Origin: Lingula anatina | Lineage: Eukaryota; Brachiopoda; Lingulata; Lingulida; Lingulidae | Length of the DNA: 64,000 nt | Assembly: GCF_001039355.2 (NCBI RefSeq) | Contig: NW_019775837.1 | Location: 124,001 to 188,000 of the forward strand | Reading direction: 5' to 3' | Part shown: piece by piece, positions 47,479 through 58,000 of the stretch | Layout of the letters: each line of letters opens with the position of its first letter | How positions within the stretch are numbered: position 1 is the stretch's first letter | The notes under the pieces: generated by a model | What the model was told of the DNA's origin: nothing | Databases searched by the model: none | What the model saw: the letters and a program-made list of their open reading frames with translations, nothing else | Position numbers and translations under genes: made by a program

Positions 47479-48528
47479 TTACTTAGGTGGTCCACCTGGC
47501 CCATTTTCAAGTACACACTGACCAATTAGTTTAGGGCAGTTACGTTCCCGATTTCCCCAACGTCCCTTGAAGTTAAGGAAACTAAACTCCCCTGTAAACT
47601 GTCCTTTGGCGGCCATCTTGACAACTTTGAGGTTATCTGCAGTCTTCCATGCTGTTCCCGCGCTACAGAGATCTTTCAACTTGTCTCCGTTGAAAAGCTT
47701 CTTGTACACGTGGTCCCCTGTGTTTGGCCAGATACCATGGGATCCCTTGGATGCGTAGACCTGAGGGTGTGTGCAATCAGTGGTATAAACGGTGCGATCC
47801 CCTTTCTTGAATTGGCTACCACTCCACAAAAACTCTCCACCATATTTGTTAGTGATCTCAGAATCGTGGATCGACAAATATATGGAGTAAATTTTGTTAT
47901 TATTGAACTTGATCTTTACGTGTTCCCAGTCTCCAACGTGATTACCAAAGGTTGAATACCCTCCTGCGCAGCCGTTAATTCGAGGACATAGGCAATGGCC
48001 CCACGCCTTGACGCACGGGCATACGTTATCAAAATATAATCCCACACACGCCCGTTTTCCTCTGTTGTATGGAAAGAAAAACCAATAAGTGATTTCAACA
48101 ACGCTACCCTTGTCTTCGTATATAGCATATGCTGGGGCGCTGGCAGGATCCTGACCTTTAAAGACGGCAGGTTCTCGGCACGAGGGACAAGATAACGGCG
48201 TCTTAGTTTCAAGGTAACAGTTGCTGTTACAGGTGGGCAGTGTGCTCGGAGTGACGAAAGTCGGACTGCCACCGCGTAAGTTGACGTGTTGGAGGAAATA
48301 ATCGACGCTGGATGGTTTCCATTCCTCTCCCACGGCCAACCGGACAACCGGCGCCCACAATTTCGCGGCGGCGACGATATCTGCGTGACTCCTTCCAGTG
48401 AGGCCAACCTTCCGTTTATTCTGACACTCTCGTATCTTTTTGAATATGTTGTTAAGCCATCCGCTGCTTGGTGACGAATGGAATGTGACAATCATCAACA
48501 GAAGGCACCAACGTACTGGGACGACCAT
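47479..48528 (-). CDS. Secreted Vps62/DUF946-family protein, copy 5 (B type)
   Basis: The product is 349 residues. The signal peptide is about 1-24 (VRWCLLLMIVTF, then SSPSSGW). The mature N terminus LNNIFKKIRECQNKRK carries the conserved first cysteine (35). The core runs from LTGRSHADIV (43), with APVVRL at 59, WFFFPYN at about 150, GNHVGDWEH at about 195 and GSHGIWPNTGDH at about 262. The cysteine pattern is the same as in the other copies. Residues around 225-250 (HDSEITNKYGGEFLWSGSQF) carry most of the core differences. The acceptor is CTTGCAG then ATCTTG at 48580/48579. The 5'UTR intron 48580-49498 (919 bp) leads to the first exon at 49499-49624. A 3' AATAAA lies at 47210. The fold is assigned with confidence, but the activity is not known. 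Confidence 0.88.
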   Translation of the reverse strand: MVVPVRWCLLLMIVTFHSSPSSGWLNNIFKKIRECQNKRKVGLTGRSHADIVAAAKLWAPVVRLAVGEEWKPSSVDYFLQHVNLRGGSPTFVTPSTLPTCNSNCYLETKTPLSCPSCREPAVFKGQDPASAPAYAIYEDKGSVVEITYWFFFPYNRGKRACVGLYFDNVCPCVKAWGHCLCPRINGCAGGYSTFGNHVGDWEHVKIKFNNNKIYSIYLSIHDSEITNKYGGEFLWSGSQFKKGDRTVYTTDCTHPQVYASKGSHGIWPNTGDHVYKKLFNGDKLKDLCSAGTAWKTADNLKVVKMAAKGQFTGEFSFLNFKGRWGNRERNCPKLIGQCVLENGPGGPPK

Positions 48529-49280
48529 CCTGAAACACGGTTGGAGAAGATTTTATCTTTTGGTAGATTTTTTCAAGATCTGCAAGAAGTAGGAAAACCA
48601 AATGCAGATAACTATTATAGGTATCGAAATCAGTCTTTAAACACAAAAGACAAGATGAAAAGGAAACCATTAATCATTTTATTTTAATCTGTAAGAATGA
48701 GACTGCATATGGTACACTGTGCCACGTTGTTGGTAGAATTACCAGTTGATACTAGTAAATAAAATAAAACGGCCGTCTCTATTGTTCATATATTAATACT
48801 ATGAAGTTGATACTAAAGATCATTTACAATAAAATTATGTCACTGTTTCCTATCAAATTTTTCGTCAAGATATTGTCTCCCTACATGTACCATGGTTATT
48901 CATTACATCAAAAGAACACGGGTATTAAGAGAGGCTATAATAGCGGTCCCAAACCTCATTTTATAATTGTAAAAATGCTGTAAAAGGGGTGGTAGAAATA
49001 AACAAATGTGAAAAATTCTTTTTTAGCTTTAACATTTCTGGTTATTGCGCGGTGCATTTCAGGTAAAATCAAATAATAAAGACGTATATAACAGAACAAC
49101 CATGTAAAAGACAATAATTTGTGGATTATACAATCCTGAATGATACCGCCTGAGCAGATTTCGTGATAGTCATGTGAGAAAGCTGACCGCGTGACACCGC
49201 TGTTAGGGCGTGTCCGTGGGTGTCAGAGGAGTTTTTAAGTCGTGAGTGGACATAGCTGTGGCGGAACAGTCAACTCCTCT

Positions 49281-49304
49281 ACACACACACACACACACAC
49301 ACAA
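49281..49304. repeat. (CA)n microsatellite
   Basis: A short CA run in the 5'UTR intron of the 47 kb gene. A similar run after a C homopolymer occurs at 55692-55716 in the 54 kb unit. Confidence 0.9.
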
Positions 49305-49498
49305 AAAGAAAAAACTTTCTCTACAGTATTCACAGTATAATACAGTATTTTATCGTATTTCTCGATATCCACGACATCCTTTCTGTTATCGAGTATACGA
49401 AGGGGTAAATAAATTTAAAAATTACACTTAGAAGGGCCTTTTTTAATTCTTCCGAGACACTTCTACATTGATACCAAGTAAATATCAACTATACTCAC

Positions 49499-49624
49499 AT
49501 ATGTGCTGTACCAGTTCGGATAGATAATTGGTTTTGAAGCCGTCAGTGGAATTCGGTAGATGCTGCAGCAGTATTTCACTTGATGCCCGCAAACGTTGCC
49601 GCTTGCCTGGTGTGACTCTAAAAG
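49499..49624 (-). other. Non-coding first exon of the 47 kb gene (B-type module)
   Basis: Ends GGTACAGCACATAT, followed by the donor GTGAGT (49493-49498). It has no ATG. It is closely similar to 55900-56025 and recognisably similar to 44041-44161. Confidence 0.65.
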
Positions 49625-49647
49625 TGGGTGCGGAGTTGACGGCACTG

Positions 49648-49677
49648 TTTTTAAAGGGGAAGATGTCATTCTATTGG
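49648..49677 (-). promoter_or_regulatory. TATA-like and CCAAT elements of the 47 kb gene
   Basis: Minus TTTAAAAA at 49648-49655, with AGCCAATAG (CCAAT in minus orientation at 49673-49677) about 20 bases further upstream and AATGACATC between them. The 54 kb copy has ATGACGTC, a CRE-like core, at this last position. Confidence 0.5.
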
Positions 49678-49679
49678 CT

Positions 49680-51740
49680 AGCGACTGCTGAGTGAGATGT
49701 ACTAGTATGTAAGCAGTGCAGCATGAAAAGGGTGTTAACTGCTTAGTTCATAAGGTTTGGCCGGAAAATACGTTTAGAAATGGACATGTTATTCCATTTT
49801 TGGGAGTGTAAAATATTTGAAGTGTTGTTAATCCCAAACGACCCAAAGTAATTACTTTTGGGTTCGTTAGCTTCATATTTCTTGTATTTTTACCATGGTT
49901 TGAACACTAAGAATGGAACTTTTTTCCTACCACTGCGGTGGATTGACCTACCAATCGAAGCAGTCAAATTGACGCATCACCTCTCGTGATCTTGGTCGTC
50001 ACTATAATGAACAATGTAAGGAAAGTTAGGATACTGCTAGTGACTACTGATCAGTAAACGACACAGTTCATTCAAAAAGATCAAGGTCAGATTAGCCTAA
50101 TTACTGACAATTGAGACCCTCCTATTGGTTAAAGAGCATGAATTCTTTTGCAAGAACATGGTTATGTTTTTTTACCAACAACTAGCTAAAAGTGACAGAT
50201 TAAGTGTACACTGTAGTGAGTTAAACAGAATCCTGGGGTGGATCCAGACATATTTTCTGACAGGCTTCCGAATTATCTTAATTGATCCATCCTCCACTTT
50301 TGACCGTTTTCCGACAGAAAAAATTAGATGACCGTCAATGTAAACTTGAAAATCTGACCGTCTTCCGGAAGACCCAGAAGGCGGCCTAAATCCGCCCCTG
50401 AAATGTATAAACATTATTATACTCACAATTATGGAAATGGTTTGAAAAGATATCAAGGGACTAGCTCTACTGGGCAACGAACAGGCAGTATATAAAAAAT
50501 TGTGAAATTGTTGAATACGTGAGTATCAACAGATGTCAGTGTACCAGGACCCTGGTAAGTATGCACTTGCCAGGGTAGTAACGAAAGTACATATAGTTAT
50601 AACCTTTATTCATAGGGAGGACACGGTATATATTTTCAAACATACTATGATATTCATGTACCAGTGCTTGACATATAAATGTTGAGAATGGAACGAACAG
50701 AAGCATAAAATCAGGCTAAATACCATACCGGGAAACAAGCATCAGGAACTACATTAAAAAAATTAATGTAAAATTGTGAGAGTTCAAAAGCACGAATAAT
50801 AACACCCACGATGACAATGTTAAGAGAATATTGTCAACCCGGCTCGAAGTAAGTGTAAAAATGAGAAAGAGAAAATGGTACGTAATAAGTACACAAACGC
50901 GTTGTATGTGAACTGCCAGGACAAAGTATCGCATGCTAGGAATAATTTAAATAAACCTGACATATAGTAAAATAATAAAAAAGTGCACATCACGGGGATA
51001 ACTTCCTCAATGGGCCAAGGACTTTCTTATTGTGTCCAAATGACTTAATTATTTGCGGGTCAGTATAGAAATCATAATGTTATTAATTTAGTTACGTTCA
51101 CATCCATTTTAGATAAATAATGCTTATGTTATAATAATTTATTTATTTATGTTATGACTAAGACTGATTATATAAAGCTTACTATTTTTAACATAATTGC
51201 ACGAAGAAAAATATGACAAGAATAGGAAATCAGGTCTCAAACCTCTTCACACGTGCAGCAGCACCGTCTCTCCGTCTCAAGGTCCGTTCTTAGTACTTAG
51301 TGAATTCAAATGATTACAGTAGATTACCGTAGTGTGTCTTTAATATTTTACGTAACTTTATTCACTCGATATCTGATTATATCCCGAAACTCTGTTAATC
51401 GTTACGCCTGAAAATTCTGGAACTGGGTTTAATAAAAAACATTTAGCGGCTTAATCAAGCACAGAGGTATTGTGAAAAGATCTGTGTCATTCCCTAACCA
51501 GGTTGCTTGTTACTTTATTTTTCATTTTTACCTTTTCCCTCCGATCGAAGTCACCCCACGAATTCAACCCATTTCTTTTGTAACTAGCCCTGAATAATTG
51601 GCCAGGTCATGAATGACCATAAGCCAACTTTGCAAATGACGTATTTATCCATTTTATTTCAACTGGCTATCCGTTATGGAAATCGTATATCATTTAAACC
51701 GTTTCTAAGTCGTAGAAAGTTGTCTTTCAGCAAGAGCGCC

Positions 51741-51775
<35 letters not shown>
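49680..51775. repeat. Upstream part of B-type unit 2
   Basis: Shares stretches with 56.1-57.0 kb (ttcattcaaaaagatcaagg, acttttgggttcgtt) and with 38.5-39.6 kb (atcccgaaactctgtta, ccgtagtgtgtctt). No gene recognised. It ends in a T homopolymer that runs into the N gap. Confidence 0.65.
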
Positions 51776-52274
51776 NNNNNNNNNNNNNNNNNNNNNNNNN
51801 NNNNNNNNNNNNNNNNNNNNNNNNNNNNNNNNNNNNNNNNNNNNNNNNNNNNNNNNNNNNNNNNNNNNNNNNNNNNNNNNNNNNNNNNNNNNNNNNNNNN
51901 NNNNNNNNNNNNNNNNNNNNNNNNNNNNNNNNNNNNNNNNNNNNNNNNNNNNNNNNNNNNNNNNNNNNNNNNNNNNNNNNNNNNNNNNNNNNNNNNNNNN
52001 NNNNNNNNNNNNNNNNNNNNNNNNNNNNNNNNNNNNNNNNNNNNNNNNNNNNNNNNNNNNNNNNNNNNNNNNNNNNNNNNNNNNNNNNNNNNNNNNNNNN
52101 NNNNNNNNNNNNNNNNNNNNNNNNNNNNNNNNNNNNNNNNNNNNNNNNNNNNNNNNNNNNNNNNNNNNNNNNNNNNNNNNNNNNNNNNNNNNNNNNNNNN
52201 NNNNNNNNNNNNNNNNNNNNNNNNNNNNNNNNNNNNNNNNNNNNNNNNNNNNNNNNNNNNNNNNNNNNNNNNNN
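51776..52274. other. Assembly gap (499 N) between two similar flanks
   Basis: T homopolymers lie on both sides. The sequence left of the gap (ctatccgttatggaaatcgt, then gtctttcagcaagagcg) closely resembles the sequence just right of it (ttatccgttatggaaatctt, then agcaaaagcgacgtt). The gap therefore separates two copies of the same stretch, and its true length is uncertain. Confidence 0.9.
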
Positions 52275-52369
52275 ATTTTTTTTTTTTTTTTTTTTTGTAT
52301 AAAAGACTTAATAGAGTGGTTATCCGTTATGGAAATCTTAGATCATTTAAACCGTTTTTAAGACGGAGA

Positions 52370-52630
52370 TAATTGTTGTCTTTCTCTCAGCAAAAGCGAC
52401 GTTAAAACATTTTCTTGCATACAAGACTTAATAGAGTGATGGTTGGCTCGAAGTAAACTAGATTGTATTGTTTACGAGCCCATCGTCCCGTTTAGAGTTA
52501 TGTGATACGGCTATCATTAAGTCTTTCTGCAAAATGAAATGTTGGTAGTTTGCATTGTCGGCGCTGTGATTTCGGATAAAACCGAACCATCATTGTCTTA
52601 TCTGAAAACAAAACATTCTAACTTTATGCA
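52370..52630. repeat. Unit block R, copy 5
   Basis: aatagagtgatggttggctc through ttgtcttatctgaaaac, more diverged than copies 1-3. Confidence 0.7.
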
Positions 52631-53018
52631 AGCTTTTAAAAGATATGTATAGACCTCAAAACCGCAGGTACAGGACCTTTGTCGGCGTGGTCATTTTGGG
52701 GAAAGACAAACCATCATTGTCTTATCTGTAAACAAAGCATGCAAAAGTGATTTGACTTCCAAAGGGGTGTGTATTCTGGTTTTGGATTGGTGTTCAGGTC
52801 ACAAAGTGACTTTTCTTTTAAAACGATGTTATGGGATAATATTTGTTAGTTAGCTCTCATAGAAGATGGTATATTTTGTAACAATATAACACAATAAAGG
52901 GCAAGTACCCTCCATAGACAATTTGACACTTCACTTTGCGGAAAACAGTTAGGGTGAAAACTGTTTGGTCTGTTTGGTTGTCTTATTGCTGTTTTTGGTT
53001 GTTTGGTTGCATTATTAT

Positions 53019-53430
53019 TTGGAGAGGAGAGCAGAATATTTTCAATTTTGGGGGGCGTGAACTAGAAGGAGTGAGATAAGGGGAGCAAAATAGCAGTCTT
53101 TCTTTGGATGAGTATAAGATTTCTCAAATGTGTATGTATACATGTGTGAACGTGTGATTGTGTGAGAGAACGGGAACTTTAGAGGTCTTTTCTGCATGTT
53201 CAAACGAAATTCGTACATTCCTCTTCCGTTCTGACCAAAGCTCTATGTATCCTGACTGTTGCCAATGGCGTTGAAATCACGATAGGAGCTCTTTTGGGAG
53301 GCAGTTTGTTGACAGTTTGTTTGTCCTATGGCAGATATGAGTGGTTTTGAAAGTTCAATTTGTAAATTACATTTTGTGTTTATCGTATCCGTTTTCGTAT
53401 TTGTCTTTTTCTTCATTTTCTATGTACTTT
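53019..53430. repeat. Start of B-type unit 3
   Basis: Paralogous to 41198 and 46609: ttatttggagaggagagcag, gtgtatgtatacatgtgtga, gataggagctct. No gene. Confidence 0.75.
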
Positions 53431-53598
53431 AGCCACGGTCACATGTATATATCAAAATATCTTATCCAGTTCTTCACACTAAATGTGGCAAGCTGCTAGA
53501 CTGATAAAACGTTTGTTTCTCTTTAATTCTGGTTTGTACATGTATGCACTGGTCTATGAAGTAATAAAAGTGATAACTCCCCTTCATAGTGGTATATT

Positions 53599-53604
53599 TT
53601 TATT
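53599..53604 (-). terminator. Candidate polyadenylation signal of the 54 kb gene
   Basis: Minus AATAAA about 270 bases after the stop, conserved in the sister units. Confidence 0.55.
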
Positions 53605-53872
53605 GTCTATTTTCAAACATAACATGCTTTTTATGAAATTGTGCAAGATGTCGAGGACTAAAATTAACAACAACAATTGCGCACCGAGTACATTACAGAG
53701 CACACTGATTGTAGAATTGTACTACAAACAATTTCAAGCATATGATACCGCCAGATAATATACGGTTAATTGTATATAGTGAAACTTTTTCATTCTTTCT
53801 TGAGACATTTTACTCGTCTATACTTATGAAGCATAGTACAGGGAGAGGTTTCGTTAGTCAGGCCCTGATGCC

Positions 53873-54934
53873 TTACTTGGGTGGTCCACCTGGCCCATTT
53901 TCAAGTACACACTGACCAATGATTTTAGGACAAGTACGTTCCCGATTTCCCCAACGCCCCTTAAAGTTAAGGAATCTAAACTCCCCTGTAAACTGTCCTT
54001 TGGCGGCCATCTTGACAACTTTGAGATTATTTGCAATGTGCCATGCTGTTCCTGCGCTACAGAGATCTTTTAACTTGACTCCGTTGAAAAGCTTCTTGTA
54101 CACGTGGTCCCCTGTGTTTGGCCAGAAACCATGGGACCCCTTGGCTGCGTAGACTTGGGCGTGTGTGCAGTCAGTCGTATAAACGGCCCGATCCCCTTTC
54201 TTGAAGAAGTTACCATTCCACAGAAACTCTCCACCATATTTTTTAGTGATCTCAGAATCGTGGATCGACAAATAAATGGAGTAGATTTTGTTATTATAGA
54301 ACTTTATCTTCACGTGTTCCCAATCTCCAACGTGATTTCCAAAGGTGGAGTACCCTCCTGCACAGCCGTTAAGTCGAGGACATACGCAATGGCCCCACGC
54401 CTTGAAGCACGGGCATACATTATCAAAATATAACCCCACACACGCCCGTTTTCCTCTGTTGTATGGAAAGAAAAACCAATAGGTGATTTCAACAACGCTA
54501 CCCTTGTCCTCGTATATAGCGTATGCTGGGGCGCTGGCAGGATTTTGACCTTTAAAGACGGCAGGTTCTCGACAAGAGGCACAAGATAACGGCGTTTTAG
54601 TTTCCAGGTAGCAGTTGCTGTTACAGGTGGGTAGTGTGCTCGTAGTGACGGAAGTCGGACTGCCGCCGCGTAAGTTTACGTGTTGGAGGAAATAGTCGAC
54701 GCTGGATGGTTTCCATTCCTCTCCCACGGCCAACCGGACCACTGGCGCCCACAATTTTGCGGCGGCGACGATATCAGCGTGACGTCTCCCATTGAGGCCA
54801 ACCTTCCGTTTATCCTGACACTCTCTTTCCTTTTTTAATATGTTGTTAAAGTTTATATTAAGCCATCCGGTGCTTGGTGACGAATGGAATGTGACAATCA
54901 TCAACAGAAGGCACCAACGTACAGGGACGACCAT
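53873..54934 (-). CDS. Secreted Vps62/DUF946-family protein, copy 6 (B type)
   Basis: The product is 353 residues ending CVLENGPGGPPK. The signal peptide is almost identical to that of copy 5. The mature N terminus is four residues longer (LNINFNNILKKERECQ), with the conserved cysteine at 39. The core starts LNGRRHADIV (47), where every other copy has GRS. APVVRL is at 63, GNHVGDWEH at about 199 and GSHGFWPNTGDH at about 266. Other private changes are TAWHIANN for TAWKTADN and FRFLNFKGRWGN. The acceptor is CTTGCAG then ATCTTAAAA at 54988/54987. The 5'UTR intron of 912 bp leads to the exon at 55900-56025. It is the outermost member of the array, at the start of transcription direction. The function is unknown. 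Confidence 0.88.
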   Translation of the reverse strand: MVVPVRWCLLLMIVTFHSSPSTGWLNINFNNILKKERECQDKRKVGLNGRRHADIVAAAKLWAPVVRLAVGEEWKPSSVDYFLQHVNLRGGSPTSVTTSTLPTCNSNCYLETKTPLSCASCREPAVFKGQNPASAPAYAIYEDKGSVVEITYWFFFPYNRGKRACVGLYFDNVCPCFKAWGHCVCPRLNGCAGGYSTFGNHVGDWEHVKIKFYNNKIYSIYLSIHDSEITKKYGGEFLWNGNFFKKGDRAVYTTDCTHAQVYAAKGSHGFWPNTGDHVYKKLFNGVKLKDLCSAGTAWHIANNLKVVKMAAKGQFTGEFRFLNFKGRWGNRERTCPKIIGQCVLENGPGGPPK

Positions 54935-55899
54935 CTTGAAACACGGTTGGAGAAGATTTTATCCTTTGGTAGAATTTTTTTTAAGATCTGCAAGAAATAG
55001 AAAAACCAAACGCAGATAGCTATTATAGTTGTCGAAATCAGTCTTTAAACACAAAAGACAAGATCAAAAGGAAATCATAAGTCGTTTAATTTTAATCTGT
55101 AAGAATGAGACTGCATATGATACACTGTGTCACGTTGTTGGTAGAATTACCAGTTGATACTATTAATAAAATAAAACGGCCGTCTCTGTTGGTGATATAT
55201 TTATACTATGAAGTTGATACTAAAGGTCATTTACAATAAAATTATGTCACTGTTTCCGATCAAATTTTTCGTCAAGATATTGTCTCCCTACATTCATGCA
55301 ACATGATTATTCATTACATCAAAAGAACACGGGTATTAAGAGAGGCTATTAAAGCCGTTCCTAACTTCATTTTTATAATTGTAAAAGTGCAGTGAAAGGG
55401 GTGGTAGAAATAAACAAATGTGAAAAATTCTTTTTTAGCCTAAACATCCCTGGTTATTGCGCGGTGCATTTCAGGTAAAATAAAACAAAGACGTATATAA
55501 CAGAACAACCATGTAAAAGACAATTTGTGGATTATACAATCCTGAATGATACTGCCTGATCATGAGGAGATTTCGTGACAGTCGGTTGATAAATCCGAAC
55601 AGTTGACCACGTGACACCGCTGTTAGGGCGTGTCCGTGGGTGTCAGATGAGTTTTTAAGTCGTGAGTGGACAGAGCTGTGGCGGAGCAATCACCCCCCCC
55701 CCCCACACACACACACAAAACGTTCTCTACAATATTCACAGTATAATGCAATATTTTATTGTATTTCACGATATTGACGGCATCCTTTCTGTTACCAAGT
55801 AAACGAAGGGATAAATAATTTTGTAAATTACACTTAAGAGCTTTTTAATGCTTCCGAGACACTACTACACTAAAAACAAGTAATAACAACTATACTCAC

Positions 55900-56025
55900 A
55901 TCTGCGCTGTACCAGTTCGGATAGATAATTGGTTTTGAAGCCGTCGGTGGAATTCGGTAGATGCTGCAGCAGTATTTCACTTTGTGCCTGCAAAAGTTGC
56001 CGCTTGCCTGGTGTGACTCTAAAAG
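55900..56025 (-). other. Non-coding first exon of the 54 kb gene (B-type module)
   Basis: Ends GGTACAGCGCAGAT, followed by the donor GTGAGT (55894-55899). It has no ATG. It is homologous to the first exons at 44041 and 49499. Confidence 0.65.
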
Positions 56026-56048
56026 TGGGTGTAGAGTTGACGGCACTG

Positions 56049-56070
56049 CTTTTAAAGGGGGAGACGTCAT
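56049..56070 (-). promoter_or_regulatory. TATA-like box with upstream CRE-like site
   Basis: Minus TTTAAAAG at 56049-56056, preceded by GGATGACGTCT (CRE-like TGACGTC core at 56063-56069). The CRE-like core is seen only in this copy. Confidence 0.45.
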
Positions 56071-56099
56071 CCATGGCTAGCGACGCTGAGTGAGATGTT

Positions 56100-57030
56100 C
56101 TAGTATGTAAGCAGTGCAGCATGAAAGTGTGTTAACTGTTTAGTCCATAAGGTTTGACCTGAAATTACGTTTAGAAATGGACATGCTATTCCATTTTTGC
56201 GAGTGTAAAATATTGGAAGTGTTATAAATCCCAAATGGCTTAAAGTAATTACTTTTGGGTTCGTTGACTTTATATTTCTTGTTATTTTTTTACCATGATT
56301 TCGACACTTAGAATGGGACTTTTCTACCAGTGCAGTGAATTGACCAACCAATTGGAGCAGTCAAATTGACGAATCACCTCTTGTGTAAGGAAAGTTAGGA
56401 TAGTGCTAGTGAGTACTGATCAGCAGACGACACAGTTCATTCAAAAAGATCAAGGTCAGATTAGCCTAAATACTTGCAATAGAGATTGGTTAGAAAGCAT
56501 GAATTCTTCCGCAAGAACAAAGTTATGCTTTTGACTGACAAGTAGCTAAAAATTGGCGCATTTAGTGTGGTTAGCTGACTTCAATATTTCTTATTTTAGA
56601 TTTTTTAAAACAAAATTTATAAACATGATTACACTTACAATTATGGAAATGTTTTGAAAAAGGTATCAAGGGACAAGCTTTACCGGGCAACGAACAGGTA
56701 GTAGATAAAAATTGTACAATTTTTAAAGTTGGAAACGTGAGTATCAACAGATGTCAGTGTAACAGGACCCAAACTACATAGTCATGGTGTAACAAAATAT
56801 GCTAACAATGTTAAGGAAGTATTGTCAACCCGACTTTGACTTAAGATAAGTGCAAAAAGAGAATTGATCTGAGAAATGCATCAATGCGATGTTAATTGGT
56901 TATCCCCAATAGGCCTAGCCTGTACAACCTCACACAAAGGATGTTTTAAATAGATTTGACGTGAAACGGAACTGTTTATACAATTTGAAATGCTTAATTT
57001 AAACATGTGATAAATGTAGACATGAGGATT
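56100..57030. repeat. Right-most part of the B-type duplication
   Basis: Matches 49.7-50.5 kb (ttcattcaaaaagatcaagg, atcaagggac.agct, gtgagtatcaacagatgtca) and then loses similarity near 57.0 kb. This is the edge of the array. No gene. Confidence 0.65.
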
Positions 57031-58000
57031 TTTTTTAACAACGTTTATTCAAAAGAAAGAAATGGAGGCAAGGCGCTGGAAGCATTATATGCTCTCTATA
57101 GAATTAAATAAGTAAATAAATAAAACAAATGGATACATATATACATATATACAACAGAGTAAATGTAAAACATCATGAGGATAACTTTTTTTCTGGAACT
57201 AATTACTAAAGTCGCGTTTTTAAGTGGCCTCAGTTGTATACTCTGTATGACAAATCTGAGCAGAACGCAAGAATACATGTAAAGGTGCATTAATGTTTTT
57301 GTCTAGTACCTGCTAGTACCCTTAAGCAAGAGCGCACACGTACATGTATACTCTTGATCACAAAGGTTCTCACATCTCCAATTGCAATTTACCAATCATC
57401 ACATCGCAACTGTAAACCGTTTTGAATGGTATATTTTATTCCAGATGCCATAGTTAACATGACTGATCATGGTACAGAAAAAGAATGTACAAGTATATGT
57501 AGATATGCATATTTCCTATAATTTATTAAACTTAAGAAAACATGTGCCCCTTCCACTGTGATGTTATGTTATATATAGAGAGTTATATAAGCCACAGAGT
57601 TAAAATATCCATTATATTGTAATTGCACCACCTAATTTCACCAAATTTATTCAAAATTAGCATCAGGGTGTGCTCTTTAAACGTTACGTATCTATAGTTT
57701 TAATATTAAAATATCGCGAGTGTCTACCGCGTACTCCAATTAGCCCCAGCAGGGGGCGCAGCTTGCTTTAAACCAGGGTCACAAGGTAACGACAGTAGTA
57801 GTTGTCTTGTTTATTCAGTGGCATTTTCAAGATAATGTAAAAACATACTTATGAACTAGTCAGTCAGTCTGTTGGAATGTATTTTCTTTCCTTCTTTCTT
57901 CCCATTTTGTCTTTCTTTCTTTCCATATTTAGTGTCTTCTTACGCTGTTTTATGTTTTCATTTTTGCTATTATTTAATTATCATTTCTTTTATTTTCAAG
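57030..58000. other. Boundary spacer between the array and the Ly6-like gene
   Basis: AT-rich unique DNA without a recognisable gene. It contains the CTCF-like motif described separately. The last 120 bases are pyrimidine-rich and end in ttattttcaag, the acceptor of the first Ly6-like exon. The signal-peptide exon of that gene was not found here. Confidence 0.55.
57746..57761 (+). promoter_or_regulatory. CTCF-like motif
   Basis: CCAGCAGGGGGCGCAG matches the core of the bilaterian CTCF consensus (CCASYAGRKGGCRS). It lies in the only unique spacer between the minus-strand array and the plus-strand Ly6-like gene. Confidence 0.45.

Noticed and set aside
51609-52361. 250-codon frame across the N gap
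   Set aside because: It consists of unknown bases flanked by T homopolymers.
57872-58000. Hydrophobic N-terminal extension of the first Ly6-like exon that might be a signal peptide
   Set aside because: There is no ATG in frame, and the residues come from a pyrimidine-rich splice tract ending in CAAG.
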